From assembly GCA_903882665.1 (NCBI GenBank), contig CAIRXW010000043.1, forward strand, positions 1 to 64,000: a stretch of 64,000 nt of DNA. Reading direction: 5' to 3'. A program made the position numbers and the translations under genes. The notes below the pieces were generated by a model. It was given only the letters and a program-made list of their open reading frames with translations, ran no database searches and had not been told where the DNA came from. Shown one piece after another: positions 52,157 through 62,468 of this stretch. The first letter of the stretch is position 1, and each line of letters begins with the position of its first letter. The DNA comes from an uncultured Chlorobiaceae bacterium (GTDB lineage Bacteria; Bacteroidota; Chlorobiia; Chlorobiales; Chlorobiaceae).

Positions 52157-52224
52157 CACTCATGGCGGCTCACCCCATCTGTCCCGGAACCCATCCCCGG
52201 GACAGGAGACGGGAAGATGCCGCG

Positions 52225-52710
52225 CTACCCTTCAGCCAGCCATCCTGCCACAATTGCCCGCCCCGTCTCTACCGCTTCAGGCAGCAACAGCGCAACTTCA
52301 GCACTCAATTCCGTGGAAAGCTCAAGCTCTTTTGGAGGAATACCGATCAGCACCATCTCACGGGGCATTTTGCCACGCAATCGAGCAAGCCCGATCAATT
52401 CGCTGAAGCCCATCTGGTGGGATGACATCTTGCGGTGGATAAAGGCAGGCAACTCCTCGTTGCGATAAACATAGACCCGGCGATCATACTCAACAGGAAC
52501 AAGGGCGTCAAAAACAATGACGGCATCGCTGGATTCAATGTAGTCGAGCAGGTAGATCCCCTGGGTTCCGCCATCAATGCAGTGCACTGTGGCAGGAAAA
52601 TCGACCGACTCCTGAATACGGTTAAGCGCTGCCACACCAAACCCCTCGTCACCATGGAGCACATTGCCAAGCCCGATAATATTGATTCGATTGTACTTCA
52701 CTTCAGACAA
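52225..52710 (-). CDS. hupD: [NiFe] hydrogenase maturation endopeptidase (HupD/HyaD)
   Basis: About 158-161 residues. GLGNVLHGDEGFGVAALNRI is the conserved start with the metal-binding Glu, then IDGGTQGIYLLDYIESSDAVIVFDAL (metal-binding Asp) and SSHQMGFSELIGLARLRG (metal-binding His). It cleaves the C-terminal tail of the large subunit after nickel insertion. The frame opens at a TTG (52710); GTG 52701 is an alternative. It is the last hup gene, after a strong hairpin. Confidence 0.9.
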   Translation of the reverse strand: MSEVKYNRINIIGLGNVLHGDEGFGVAALNRIQESVDFPATVHCIDGGTQGIYLLDYIESSDAVIVFDALVPVEYDRRVYVYRNEELPAFIHRKMSSHQMGFSELIGLARLRGKMPREMVLIGIPPKELELSTELSAEVALLLPEAVETGRAIVAGWLAEG

Positions 52711-52732
52711 AAATTGATTAACCGGGATGAGA

Positions 52733-52774
52733 AAAGCCCACTGCAGGAGAGCTTAACCCCCTGCCATGGGCTTT
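52733..52774 (-). terminator. Stem-loop between hupC and hupD
   Basis: On the minus strand AAAGCCCA pairs with TGGGCTTT at the base, and CAGG pairs with CCTG inside, followed by TTCTC. It likely lowers transcription into hupD relative to hupSLC. Confidence 0.65.
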
Positions 52775-52819
52775 ATTGAACAGAAAAATTTCTCCAGAAA
52801 AAATCCTCGCTCTCCGTTC

Positions 52820-53503
52820 TCACACAGGTTCTTCCTCTACCTTGTGCTTGTAGCCGGTAATAATCGAGGAGGTAACGCTGGTACGATCGACCACATCGTG
52901 ACGGACAACCGCATAGAGGTGCATGATCACATAGATCGGTAACATCCATGACCCAAGATGGTGTGTGAAATGGAGGGTGTAGCTGCCACCGAAAAGCGGG
53001 ATCATCCAGCCAAAAAGTGCTGCGCTCAATCCGCCCGGATTATTTTCACCATACATCGCAAGACCCGAAAAAATCATAAAGGTCGATCCGCAGAAAATAA
53101 ACAGAAAGTGGGCCAGAGCTGCAACAGGGTTATGACCGACATAGTTCGGCTCATCAGAACGCAGAAAGAGATAGGACTCAACCTGCTCCCTGAACGGTTT
53201 GCCCCACCAGGAGGGCGACCAGGGCCTGAATCCGCCGAAGCGGGCATATTTATCGTCGCCAAAGAGCGCCCAGTAGAGGCGGAAAAGAAAGTTGGCGATA
53301 AAAACAAAGGCAAAAACAAAATGCACATAACGCCACCATGCCATGCCCTTGTACCAGACCGCCTCGCCGAGTGGAGGACTCAGCAAGGGAGCTGCGATAT
53401 ACATCCCCGTGAGAAAAAGAGCCACCATACAGAGCGCATTGATCCAGTGATAAAGCCTGACCGGCAGCCTCCAGACATAGATTTCTTCAATTATTCTCCC
53501 CAT
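52820..53503 (-). CDS. hupC: Ni/Fe-hydrogenase b-type cytochrome subunit
   Basis: About 227 residues from ATG 53503 (MGRIIEEIYVWRLPVRLYHW). At least four membrane helices with heme-ligand histidines in YHWINALCMVALF, RYVHFVFAFVFIANFLFRLYW, and HFTHHLGSWMLPIYVIMHLYAVV. It anchors HupSL to the membrane and passes electrons to the quinone pool. It starts 13 bp after hupL. Confidence 0.92.
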   Translation of the reverse strand: MGRIIEEIYVWRLPVRLYHWINALCMVALFLTGMYIAAPLLSPPLGEAVWYKGMAWWRYVHFVFAFVFIANFLFRLYWALFGDDKYARFGGFRPWSPSWWGKPFREQVESYLFLRSDEPNYVGHNPVAALAHFLFIFCGSTFMIFSGLAMYGENNPGGLSAALFGWMIPLFGGSYTLHFTHHLGSWMLPIYVIMHLYAVVRHDVVDRTSVTSSIITGYKHKVEEEPV

Positions 53504-53516
53504 GACACAGCTCCGT

Positions 53517-55235
53517 TTAGACGATTGTAACTGAGGTAATCTCCTTGCCATTCATATCAAAAAGATGAGAGGCACAGGCAAGACACGGATCGAAGGAGTG
53601 CACCGTTCTGAGAATCTCAAGCGGCTGTTCAGGCTTGAGCATGGGAGTTCCCTTCAGGGCCGACTCATAAGCACCTGTATTGCCATTGACATCGCGTGGA
53701 GAGGCATTCCAGGTGGAAGGCACAACAATCTGGTACTCCTTGATCTTCTGCTCCTTGATGTGAATCCAGTGACCGAGCGAACCGCGCGGAGCTTCAGTAT
53801 AACCGAATCCCTTGCACTCGTCAGGCCAGGTCGATGGATTCCACCGGTCACTGTTAAAGGTGCGAAGGTCACCGGTTTTGATATTGGCAATCAATTGATC
53901 GTAGTAATGGCGCATGAAGCCGGCGGTCTGCTTGCATTCGATACCCCTTGCCGCCGTACGGCCAAGTGTCGAAAAGAGCGCTTCAGGTCCGACACCAAGC
54001 GTTGAAAGCACCATGCCAACCGTATCCTTGATCATGGGGTCACCCTTGGCATAGCCAATCAGCACGCGGGCAAGAGGGCCAACCTCCATGGGGTGGTTTC
54101 TCCAGCGGGGTGTCTTCAGCCAACTGTACTTCTTGTCGGTATCGAGATGCTCGAAGGGTGGCTTGGGACCGGTATATTTGGGGCTGGTCTCCCCCTGCCA
54201 GGGATGAAGCCCTTTACCGTCTCCCTTGGTGTAGGTATACCAACTGTGGCTCACCTCTTCGGTAACCTGCGATGCGTCCCTCGGATCAACGTCAATAACC
54301 ACGCTGAGATCCTTGCCAAGAATAACTCCCCTCGGCCAGAGCAGTGTCTTGAAATCATCAAGCTTCGTCTCTGGAAAATCACCATAACTGAGATAGTTGC
54401 CAAGTCCGCCACCGTGCAGCCAACCCTTGTAGTATCCGGCAATGGCAAGAAGATCAGGGATATAGACCTGGTCGATAAAAGTGTTGGTATCATCAATGAT
54501 TTTCTTGATCATCATCAGGCGCTCAATATTGATGGCCGTATCACTGTTCGGATCAATCGCACAGGCCATGCCGCCAACCAGATAGTTTGGATGAGGGTTC
54601 TTGCCTCCAAAAATCGTATGAATCTTGACAATCTCTTTCTGGAAATCGAGTGCCTCAAGATAGTGTGCTACAGCAATAAGGTTCACTTCCGGCGGAAGCT
54701 TGTAGGCTGGATGGCCCCAGTAACCGTTGGAGAAAATACCAAGCTGGCCGCTCTCAACAAAACCAACCAGGCGCTGCTGCAAATCCTTGAAGTAGCCAAC
54801 CGACGATTTTGGCCATGGAGAGATGCTCTGTGCGATAGCCGAAGCCTGTTTTGGATCGGCCTTCAGGGCACTGACAACATCGACCCAGTCAAAAGCATGG
54901 AGGTGGTAAAAGTGCACCAGATGATCCTGGGTCACCTGGGTTGCGTTCATCAGGTTTCTGATGATACGGGCATTGGGTGGAATGGCGATTCCAAGTGCAT
55001 CCTCGACGCAGCGAACCGATGCAAGGGCATGCACCGTCGTACAGACACCGCAAATACGCTCGGTAAAAGCCCACGCCTCCCTGGGGTCGCGTCCCTTGAG
55101 GATCACCTCAATACCGCGCCACATCGTGCCACTGGAGTAGGCATCCTCAATCACATTGCTGTCGTTCAGCTTCGCCTCTATTCTCAAATGTCCCTCAATA
55201 CGAGGAATCGGATCAACAACTATTTTTTTGGCCAT
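53517..55235 (-). CDS. hupL: [NiFe] uptake hydrogenase large subunit
   Basis: A 572-residue subunit with the Ni-Fe active site. The N-terminal L1 motif is in ERICGVCTTVHALASVR, after DPIPRIEGHLRIEA, and the C-terminal L2 motif DPCLACASH is followed by a 15-residue tail that the HupD protease would remove after His. Length and motifs match group 1 membrane-bound uptake hydrogenases. H2 oxidation would feed electrons to quinones for CO2 or N2 fixation. It follows hupS by 15 bp. Confidence 0.96.
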   Translation of the reverse strand: MAKKIVVDPIPRIEGHLRIEAKLNDSNVIEDAYSSGTMWRGIEVILKGRDPREAWAFTERICGVCTTVHALASVRCVEDALGIAIPPNARIIRNLMNATQVTQDHLVHFYHLHAFDWVDVVSALKADPKQASAIAQSISPWPKSSVGYFKDLQQRLVGFVESGQLGIFSNGYWGHPAYKLPPEVNLIAVAHYLEALDFQKEIVKIHTIFGGKNPHPNYLVGGMACAIDPNSDTAINIERLMMIKKIIDDTNTFIDQVYIPDLLAIAGYYKGWLHGGGLGNYLSYGDFPETKLDDFKTLLWPRGVILGKDLSVVIDVDPRDASQVTEEVSHSWYTYTKGDGKGLHPWQGETSPKYTGPKPPFEHLDTDKKYSWLKTPRWRNHPMEVGPLARVLIGYAKGDPMIKDTVGMVLSTLGVGPEALFSTLGRTAARGIECKQTAGFMRHYYDQLIANIKTGDLRTFNSDRWNPSTWPDECKGFGYTEAPRGSLGHWIHIKEQKIKEYQIVVPSTWNASPRDVNGNTGAYESALKGTPMLKPEQPLEILRTVHSFDPCLACASHLFDMNGKEITSVTIV

Positions 55236-55250
55236 GAGCTACTCCCTGGG

Positions 55251-56339
55251 TTATGCTTTATCGTTGTTATCATGCTTATCTGATTTCGCTTTCTTGACAG
55301 CCGTAACTGCAGCATGAGCGGCCGCACCGGCAGCAGCGGCACCAACGGCAATCACACCAATCTTGTCGGCATTGCTGTCACTGCCAAGGAACGGCACTTC
55401 AGCAAGCCTCTCGTAGAATGGTCCCCTGTCCCAGAAATGCGGCTCAGAGCAGCCAATACAAGGGTGACCGGAACCGATAGGGAAACTTGTTCCCCCGTTC
55501 CACTGGATCTTTGAGCATGAGTTATAGGTGGTTGGACCCTTGCAGCCCATCTTGTAAAGACACCACCCTTTTCTTGTCGCTTCATCATCAAAGGATGGAA
55601 CAAACATGCCCGCATCAAAAAATGCACGGCGATAGCATTTGTCGTGAATCCTCGTATTGTAAAAAGCTTTTGGACGACCGAGACGATCAAGGTCAGGCAA
55701 GGTACCGAAGGTATGGAAATGAGCAATGACACCGGTCATGACCTCTGAAATCGGTGGACAGCCTGGTACTTTGACAATGGGCTTGTTCTTGATGATATCA
55801 GAAACCGGAGCTGCACCGGTTGGATTGGGGTCAGCATTCTGCACACAGCCAAACGAGGCACAGGAACCCCAGGCGATGATTGCTGCCGCATCAGCCGCAG
55901 TCTCCTTCAGGGTATTGAGAAAAGAGTCTCCACCCACCATGCAGTAGACACCATCATCTTTTGTGGAGGCGTTTCCTTCAACCGCAAGGATATATTTTCC
56001 CTTGTACTCTTTCATGATCCTGCGACGCTGATCCTCAAGCTGGCTGCCGGCAGCCGCGCTGAGAAGGTCATCATAGTCAAGAGAGATCATGTTGAAAAGC
56101 AGATCTTCAATCGAAGGGTGGGAAGAGCGGATGAAGGATTCAGAACAGCAGGTACATTCGAGTCCGTGCAGCCAGATGACCGGAGTACGGGGTTTCTTCT
56201 CCATTGCCTCGACTATAGAGGGCACCATGGATGGTGAAAGACCAAGGTAGACCGAAGTAAGCGAACAAAACTTCAAAAAGTCCCGGCGGCTTACCCCCCT
56301 GGCTTTGAATACGTCGGCAAAGGTCTGATTACTTTGCAT
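55251..56339 (-). CDS. hupS: [NiFe] uptake hydrogenase small subunit
   Basis: A 362-residue Fe-S subunit. The twin-arginine signal [18 protein letters not shown] exports the folded dimer through Tat. Cluster ligands are visible in [42 protein letters not shown], and the C-terminal set [19 protein letters not shown] and [13 protein letters not shown]. An Ala-rich hydrophobic tail ([17 protein letters not shown]) anchors it in the membrane. It is the first gene of hupSLCD. Confidence 0.96.
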   Translation of the reverse strand: MQSNQTFADVFKARGVSRRDFLKFCSLTSVYLGLSPSMVPSIVEAMEKKPRTPVIWLHGLECTCCSESFIRSSHPSIEDLLFNMISLDYDDLLSAAAGSQLEDQRRRIMKEYKGKYILAVEGNASTKDDGVYCMVGGDSFLNTLKETAADAAAIIAWGSCASFGCVQNADPNPTGAAPVSDIIKNKPIVKVPGCPPISEVMTGVIAHFHTFGTLPDLDRLGRPKAFYNTRIHDKCYRRAFFDAGMFVPSFDDEATRKGWCLYKMGCKGPTTYNSCSKIQWNGGTSFPIGSGHPCIGCSEPHFWDRGPFYERLAEVPFLGSDSNADKIGVIAVGAAAAGAAAHAAVTAVKKAKSDKHDNNDKA

Positions 56340-56489
56340 TATACTATCCTCCCTTTAAAAAATCAGATTATCTGGAAAGAGCCCGTCAATACAGGTGAGC
56401 ATACACTGGAAATCCGGAGCAAGTCAGCGAATGAACAACGCCAAGAGAATACATCATCCAAAGCTAACAATTGTTTTCAGAAATACCAT

Positions 56490-56524
56490 AAAAAACCCCG
56501 TTTATCCTTGCAGAAAACGGGGTT
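56490..56524 (-). terminator. Rho-independent terminator of the nuo cluster
   Basis: AACCCCGTTT and AAACGGGGTT (56494-56503, 56515-56524) form a 10-bp stem with an 11-nt loop. On the minus strand the stem is followed by TTTTATGG, after the nuoN stop. It ends the nuo transcript before hupS. Confidence 0.85.
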
Positions 56525-56558
56525 AATAAAATAGCGAGCCTGAAACGACAAACAACGA

Positions 56559-58094
56559 TCAATGCAGTGTGATACCAAACATTGCTGATGAATATTTTGC
56601 AAAATCTGAAAGCGGGGTGAAAAAAAGCCCGAAATAGAGTGTCAAAATCATCAGAATGGCCAAAATAATCTGCGGTGCCATACCAGGATTCATCACCTTT
56701 TCATCAGGCTGTTTTGATTCACGAAGGTACATGTTGAGCGGAATCAGCATGTAATAGTAGAGCGAGATCACGCTGGTCATGATACCGACCAAAGCGATCC
56801 AGATATAAAGAGAGCCCTTGGTAAGCAATGCTGAAAAGATCATCAGCTTGCCAATAAATCCGACAGTTGGCGGAAGACCGACAAGAGAGATCAGAAAAAC
56901 GGTCAAGGCTGCACCAGCAAGCGGCATTTTTTTGCCGAGGCCGCGATAATCATCCAGATTCTCGCTTCCTGTCTTGTTCGAGATGAGAATGACTACATAA
57001 AATGCTCCGAAATTCATGATGAAGTAGGAGAGCAGGTAAAAGAGTGTCGCCTGGGTTCCAAACTGATCCATGACAAGAATGCCAAGAAGCAGATAACCTG
57101 CATGAGCAATGGAAGAGTAGGCCAGCAACCGCTTGACGTTTTTCTGCCACAGCGCCACAACGTTGCCATAGATCATCGATGCAACAGAGAAAATCATGAG
57201 CAGCGAAAGCCAGTCCATGCCAAGCTTATCCTCTGGCGGGAGTGCACCATGGGGAATAGCGACATAGAAAAAGCGCATGAGCAAGGCAAACCCTGCCGCC
57301 TTTGAGGCAACAGAAAGATAGGCTGTGACAGGAGTCGGCGATCCCTCATACACATCGGGCGACCAGAAGTGGAATGGCACGGCACCAATCTTGTAACCAA
57401 AACCAGCAAGCACAAGGAGTGTTGCAAGAATCATTACCAGTGAGTCAGAGCCATGCGCGGCCAATTCAAGGCTGATCTTGATGATATTGGTCTGGGCCGT
57501 GATGCCATAAATAAGTGAGAAACCATAGACCATGAGGCCTGATGATACGGCGCCATAGACCAGATATTTGAGCGCAGCTTCAGATGAACGGGGGTTGCGC
57601 TTGAAATAGCCTGCAAGAAGGTAACCGGTAAAACTCACCAGCTCCATCGAAAGGAAGATCATCAGCAGATCGGCCGAGGAGGCCATCATGATCATACCGA
57701 TCACCATTGCCACGATGAGCGCATAGTACTCACCCATACTTTTCACCTCCCGGTCAAACTGCTCGTCAGCCATCGTAACAACAACGGCGAGAATCGCGGA
57801 AAGCACAAAAAAGTATTTGAAGAAGAGGGCGAACTCATCGAGGACATACATCCCGAAAAAGAGCTCACCAGCCGGCAGTGCGTGCTGCTGGTAAATAAAA
57901 ACGGTACTGCCCGCAAGCCCGAGAAGGGTTGTTATCGAGAGCAGATTGTTTTTGCGCCCCTTTGCAACCAGATCAATAACGATAAGGAGCATAAAGAGCA
58001 CAGACAGATAGATTTCAGGAATAAAAAATCCAACGCTTGCTTTTAGACTTGCAATAATACCCTGGATTTCAGCACCTGATGGCAGCTCGAACAT
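56559..58094 (-). CDS. nuoN: NADH-quinone oxidoreductase subunit N
   Basis: A 511-residue, about 14-helix antiporter-like proton-pumping subunit. Blocks are LLMIFLSMELVSFTGYLLAGYF, FKIGAVPFHFW-like YKIGAVPFHFWSPDVYEGSPT, KRLLAYSSIAHAGYLLLGI and LVGLPPTVGFIGKLMIFSAL. The key Lys in KRLLAYSS and Glu in SMELVS are present. It is the last gene of the nuo cluster, 43 bp after nuoM. Confidence 0.95.
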   Translation of the reverse strand: MFELPSGAEIQGIIASLKASVGFFIPEIYLSVLFMLLIVIDLVAKGRKNNLLSITTLLGLAGSTVFIYQQHALPAGELFFGMYVLDEFALFFKYFFVLSAILAVVVTMADEQFDREVKSMGEYYALIVAMVIGMIMMASSADLLMIFLSMELVSFTGYLLAGYFKRNPRSSEAALKYLVYGAVSSGLMVYGFSLIYGITAQTNIIKISLELAAHGSDSLVMILATLLVLAGFGYKIGAVPFHFWSPDVYEGSPTPVTAYLSVASKAAGFALLMRFFYVAIPHGALPPEDKLGMDWLSLLMIFSVASMIYGNVVALWQKNVKRLLAYSSIAHAGYLLLGILVMDQFGTQATLFYLLSYFIMNFGAFYVVILISNKTGSENLDDYRGLGKKMPLAGAALTVFLISLVGLPPTVGFIGKLMIFSALLTKGSLYIWIALVGIMTSVISLYYYMLIPLNMYLRESKQPDEKVMNPGMAPQIILAILMILTLYFGLFFTPLSDFAKYSSAMFGITLH

Positions 58095-58137
58095 AATTCT
58101 CTTCGTTTATTCTTTAACCTCTGTCAATTCCATTAAA

Positions 58138-59775
58138 TCACATCTGTGACATCACAACGGGCGAAAGCACCTGAACCAGCTTGTTAATGCTTGAGGTCAA
58201 CATACCGAGCACGGGCATGGGATAGATACCAAGGAAAATGGTGATCACCACAAGCGGTACAAGCATGGCGAGTTCACGACCGTCAAGATCCAGCTTTCCC
58301 TTCCAGTCATGAAAGTGGATATGCTCATGACCATCCTGGCCGACCTCAAGATCGTAGGCCGCATCATCATTTCTCTTCCCGAGGAACATCCTCTGCAATG
58401 ACCAGAGCAGGTAGGCTGCACCAAAAACAATACCAAGCACCGATACCATGGCAATCGGACGTGTTGTTTGGGAACTGAAGGCGCCGACAAAGACCAGTGC
58501 TTCAGAGATAAAGCCGCTCAGGCCAGGCAGACCAAGCGATGCAAACCAGGCTATCGTTACAACCGCAGCATAGACCGGCATGTATGAGGCAAGTCCACCG
58601 AATTTGTCAATCTGGCGAGTATGTGCACGATCATAAATCACGCCAACAAGAAGGAAGAGCATGGCGGTGATGGTGCCATGGTTGAACATCTGATAGAGTG
58701 CACCAACCATTCCCTCGCTGTTTCCAGCCGAAAGACCGAGCAGCACATAGCCCATGTGGCTGATGGAAGAGTAAGCAACCATCTTTTTAAGATCTTTCTG
58801 TGCCAGCGCGCAGAGTGCACCGTAAATAATATTGATGGCACCAAAAATACCGATCACATACATCGAAGCATGAAAGACCTCGGGAAAGAGCGGGAAGTTG
58901 ATACGAATCATGCCATAGGTGCCAAGCTTCAGAAGCACACCGGCAAGAATAACCGAGATAGGAGTCGGCGCCTCAACGTGTGCATCGGGGAGCCATGTAT
59001 GGAACGGGAACATGGGAACCTTGATGGCAAAACCGACAAAGAGCACAATAAAGGCTATCTGACGCCAGAGATGGTTTTCAGGAGCGAAAATTGCTCCAGC
59101 AACATTAAAGTTTGTCTGGGTTGCCATGGCAACAAGACTGAAGGTATGCTGGCCGGTGACAGGATCGGTAACACTGAAGTAGAGACCAATCATGACAAGA
59201 AGCATGAAGACCGAACCAAACAGTGTATAGAGAAAAAACTTGATGGCCGCATACTCACGGTTCGGACCACCCCAGATACCGATAAGGAAGTACATCGGAA
59301 GAAGCATGATCTCCCAGAAAACGTAGAAGAGGAAGAAATCAAGTGCGACAAAACAGCCCATCATCGCCGAGGCAAGCAGGTTATAAAGGATAAAATATCC
59401 CTTCACCTGTTTCTGTATGGTCCAGCTTGAGAGCACGCCGATTGCCGAGACCAGAGCGGTCAGAATCACCATGGTGACCGAGATTCCATCAACACCGAGG
59501 AAATACTCGATGTTCAGTGAACCAAAACCGCCAAGATTGAGACTGATCCACGGTATTTTCTCAACAAACTGGAATGAGCCCAGCGGGCTACCACCGACTC
59601 CAGCAGTAATTCCAGGCAGCGCAGGGTCGTACCCTCTCCAAATCAGAACCGCCAGCACTCCTTGGGCAAGGGCCGCAAGCAATGAAACAATTCTGATTAT
59701 CTGCTTTTGCGATGAAGGCACAGCAAGTATTACCAGACCGGCAATAATAGGCAGAAAAACAATTAAACTCAGCAT
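58138..59775 (-). CDS. nuoM: NADH-quinone oxidoreductase subunit M
   Basis: A 545-residue antiporter-like subunit. VFWEIMLLPMYFLIGIWGG carries the TM5 Glu. FAIKVPMFPFHTWLPDAHVEAPTP has the Lys and the trans-helix, and KKMVAYSSISHMGYVLLGL follows. The C-terminal part holds a loop rich in Asp and His (DLEVGQDGHEHIHFHDWK). It lies 41 bp after nuoL. Confidence 0.95.
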   Translation of the reverse strand: MLSLIVFLPIIAGLVILAVPSSQKQIIRIVSLLAALAQGVLAVLIWRGYDPALPGITAGVGGSPLGSFQFVEKIPWISLNLGGFGSLNIEYFLGVDGISVTMVILTALVSAIGVLSSWTIQKQVKGYFILYNLLASAMMGCFVALDFFLFYVFWEIMLLPMYFLIGIWGGPNREYAAIKFFLYTLFGSVFMLLVMIGLYFSVTDPVTGQHTFSLVAMATQTNFNVAGAIFAPENHLWRQIAFIVLFVGFAIKVPMFPFHTWLPDAHVEAPTPISVILAGVLLKLGTYGMIRINFPLFPEVFHASMYVIGIFGAINIIYGALCALAQKDLKKMVAYSSISHMGYVLLGLSAGNSEGMVGALYQMFNHGTITAMLFLLVGVIYDRAHTRQIDKFGGLASYMPVYAAVVTIAWFASLGLPGLSGFISEALVFVGAFSSQTTRPIAMVSVLGIVFGAAYLLWSLQRMFLGKRNDDAAYDLEVGQDGHEHIHFHDWKGKLDLDGRELAMLVPLVVITIFLGIYPMPVLGMLTSSINKLVQVLSPVVMSQM

Positions 59776-59816
59776 GTTCCGTGTCTGTAAGTTTTCAGAT
59801 TAAAAGTAAATCCCTC

Positions 59817-62072
59817 TTAGTAGATCAGTCGTGTAAAATATAAAACAAAGTAACCAAAGAGCACCAGCATCAGCATGACCACATAGGTCTGAACCTTGCC
59901 TGTCTGAAGCTTTCTCAAAACAGCGCCCGTCGTATTGACCGTAAATGCCGTAAAGTTCACCATGCCATCAACCACATGCCGATCAAAACCGTCATTGACA
60001 AAGGCAAATTTCCTTACCAGTGTGGCTACGCCGTTCACCATACCATCAACAACGTTGGAGTCGAACCAGGAGAGCATTCGAGCCAGCAGCATGGATCCCC
60101 TGATAAACGTTGCCTCATAGATCTCATCCCAGTACCACTTGTTGAGCGAAAAGAGATAGAACGGACGAATGGCTTGGGCGGTTTTTTCAGGATCAATAAT
60201 CCTGAAGACGTAAACCACCAGGGCCATGCAAATACCGAGCACCACCATGATGCTGGAGATATAAATCGCCGTATAGTGTGCCGCATGTCCGGCATGAACA
60301 ATTTCAGCCTGGCGCGGATCCGTATAGAGGTGTCCACCCTTCGCTTCGCCAGGAGCGCCATGTTCTGCAGCAACAGCAGGAGCTTCAGTAGTCCGGACAA
60401 CTCCGGCAAGATGCGGCGCAACACTGCCTGAAAGAAGTGCGCCCTTCTGGGGGTTGGCTTCACCAACAACCGTTGCAGGGGTCGGAATCATCTTCATGAA
60501 CCACCCTTTTGCGCCATCAAGCGGATCAGGGGAATAGACAAAGAAGACCGAGAGCGCCGCCAGAATGACAAGAGGAGCCCGCATGTTCCATGAAACCTCA
60601 TGCACGCCATGAGAGGTATGATGATCGTCAGCATGAGCGGCATGACTGTCGTGAGCATGATGAGCCTGGTGATGATTGTCGGCAGGTTTCAGGTGCGTGC
60701 GACTTTCACCGAAGAAAACAAGCCAGATCTGACGGCCCATATAGAAGGCGGTCAACATGGCGGAAAAGAATCCAAGAACGGGAATGAGATAGAAAATGCC
60801 GCCACCTTCTACCTGGGCAAAACCGATTGCACCGGCAAGAATGGCATCTTTGCTCAAAAATCCGCTGGTAAGAGGCAAGCCGGCAAGAGCAAGGGTGGCA
60901 AGGGTAAAGGTTGCAAAGGTCCAGGGCATGTGTTTGCGAAGACCGCCCATCCAGCGCATATCCTGCTCATGGTGCATGGCGTGGATAATGGCGCCTGAAC
61001 CAAGGAAGAGACATGCTTTGAAAAATGCATGCGTAACAAGGTGGAAAAGCGAGGCCGAGTAGGCACCAACACCGAGGCCAAGCACCATGTAACCAAGCTG
61101 CGAAACCGTTGAATAGGCCAGAACTCTTTTAATGTCATTCTGGGTTATGGCTATGGTTGCTGCCATGAAGGCGGTGCAGGCTCCGATAAAGGCAATAACA
61201 TGCAGGGCGTCCGGCGTCAGCATCACAAAGATACGGGCAACAAAGTAGACTCCTGCGGCAACCATGGTAGCTGCATGGATCAGGGCAGAAACCGGAGTCG
61301 GACCCTCCATGGCATCAGGAAGCCAGACATGAAGCGGGAACTGAGCTGACTTGCCAACGCAGCCCATAAAGAGAAGAATACCGGCAGCGGTCAGCCATGC
61401 ATTGGAGAGACCGAAGTTCCCTGCTGCAAGGTTGGCATAGATCTGCTCAAAGCTGAAGGTATGGAACTGTGAATAGAGAATCAGGATACCAAGCCACATG
61501 CCGATATCACCGACACGGTTGGCAAGAAATGCCTTCTTCTGAGCATCAGCCGCACTGTCCTTTTCAAAGAAGAAGCCTATAAGAAGATAGGATGAAAGGC
61601 CGACGAGCTCCCAGAAGATATAGATGGAGAAAAGATTGTCGGAAAGCACGATACCAAGCATCGAAAAGGTAAAAATACCCAGAAAGGCAAAATAACGGCC
61701 ATAATTCTTGTCTCCGGCCATGTATCCGGTAGAGTAGAGATGAACAAGCAAGCTGATCAGGGTAACCATCGCCAGCATGATGGCCGTCAGGTTGTCGATA
61801 ACCACACCCATCTTGATCTGCAGCGGCCCCACTCCAGGAACATTGCCTAAATCAATCCAGGTAAAATCCCACGCAATTCTGAATGCCGGATCATAAGTCT
61901 GTACGATGACCGTCCAGAAAATATAGGCCGAGATGCCAAACGCTGTACCAAGTATTCCTACCCCTATAAAATCGCCTCTTCTGGGGATGCGGCGATTAAA
62001 AAAGATAAGAATGACAAACGAAAGCAGCGGCAGCAGCAGTACGACTATTGATAACTGAATTAAACTGTGCAT
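59817..62072 (-). CDS. nuoL: NADH-quinone oxidoreductase subunit L
   Basis: A 751-residue antiporter-like subunit, longer than the roughly 610-residue E. coli protein. YIFWELVGLSSYLLIGFFFEKDS, GCVGKSAQFPLHVWLPDAMEGPTP and IKRVLAYSTVSQLGYMVLGLG are complete. A loop at about residues 450-495 is unusually His/Ala/Asp-rich (NHHQAHHAHDSHAAHADDHH), and a second insert (GEAKGGHLYTDPRQAEIV) precedes the C-terminal helices. The lateral helix region is at the C-terminus. It ends 41 bp before nuoM. Confidence 0.95.
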   Translation of the reverse strand: MHSLIQLSIVVLLLPLLSFVILIFFNRRIPRRGDFIGVGILGTAFGISAYIFWTVIVQTYDPAFRIAWDFTWIDLGNVPGVGPLQIKMGVVIDNLTAIMLAMVTLISLLVHLYSTGYMAGDKNYGRYFAFLGIFTFSMLGIVLSDNLFSIYIFWELVGLSSYLLIGFFFEKDSAADAQKKAFLANRVGDIGMWLGILILYSQFHTFSFEQIYANLAAGNFGLSNAWLTAAGILLFMGCVGKSAQFPLHVWLPDAMEGPTPVSALIHAATMVAAGVYFVARIFVMLTPDALHVIAFIGACTAFMAATIAITQNDIKRVLAYSTVSQLGYMVLGLGVGAYSASLFHLVTHAFFKACLFLGSGAIIHAMHHEQDMRWMGGLRKHMPWTFATFTLATLALAGLPLTSGFLSKDAILAGAIGFAQVEGGGIFYLIPVLGFFSAMLTAFYMGRQIWLVFFGESRTHLKPADNHHQAHHAHDSHAAHADDHHTSHGVHEVSWNMRAPLVILAALSVFFVYSPDPLDGAKGWFMKMIPTPATVVGEANPQKGALLSGSVAPHLAGVVRTTEAPAVAAEHGAPGEAKGGHLYTDPRQAEIVHAGHAAHYTAIYISSIMVVLGICMALVVYVFRIIDPEKTAQAIRPFYLFSLNKWYWDEIYEATFIRGSMLLARMLSWFDSNVVDGMVNGVATLVRKFAFVNDGFDRHVVDGMVNFTAFTVNTTGAVLRKLQTGKVQTYVVMLMLVLFGYFVLYFTRLIY

Positions 62073-62127
62073 GTTCCTTTAGTTTTACACCGAAAAAAAT
62101 TATAACTGATAGTGCTTTTACGCTCTG

Positions 62128-62445
62128 TTACTCTTTCATGGAGTCAATACTTGAGACATCGACACTCTTGTATAGCTTGAAAATATTGATCACGATAGCA
62201 AGCGCAATAGCGGCTTCAGCGGCCGCAATGACAATAATGAAGAGCGCAAACATCACCCCTTCCATTCCGCCATTATACTTTGAAAATGCCAGGAAATTAA
62301 TATTTGCCGCATTAAGAATAAGTTCAACACCCATCAAAACAACGATCGCGTTTTTCCGGGTCATCACGGCAAAAAGCCCGAACCCCAGCAGAAAAGCCGA
62401 TATTGTCAGATAGTGATTGAGTCCAATGGTTGTCAACTGTTCCAT
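62128..62445 (-). CDS. nuoK: NADH-quinone oxidoreductase subunit K
   Basis: A 105-residue, three-helix MrpC-like subunit. The buried Glu residues lie in VLMGVELILNAANINFLAFSK and in IVIAAAEAAIALAIVINIFK. The start ATG 62445 follows nuoJ by 23 bp. Length and motifs match the family. Confidence 0.95.
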   Translation of the reverse strand: MEQLTTIGLNHYLTISAFLLGFGLFAVMTRKNAIVVLMGVELILNAANINFLAFSKYNGGMEGVMFALFIIVIAAAEAAIALAIVINIFKLYKSVDVSSIDSMKE

Positions 62446-62468
62446 GTTGTGATAAACTTATTGATTCG

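Noticed and set aside
54093-55283. Long plus-strand frame opposite hupL
   Set aside because: Antisense shadow of hupL, which has complete active-site motifs.
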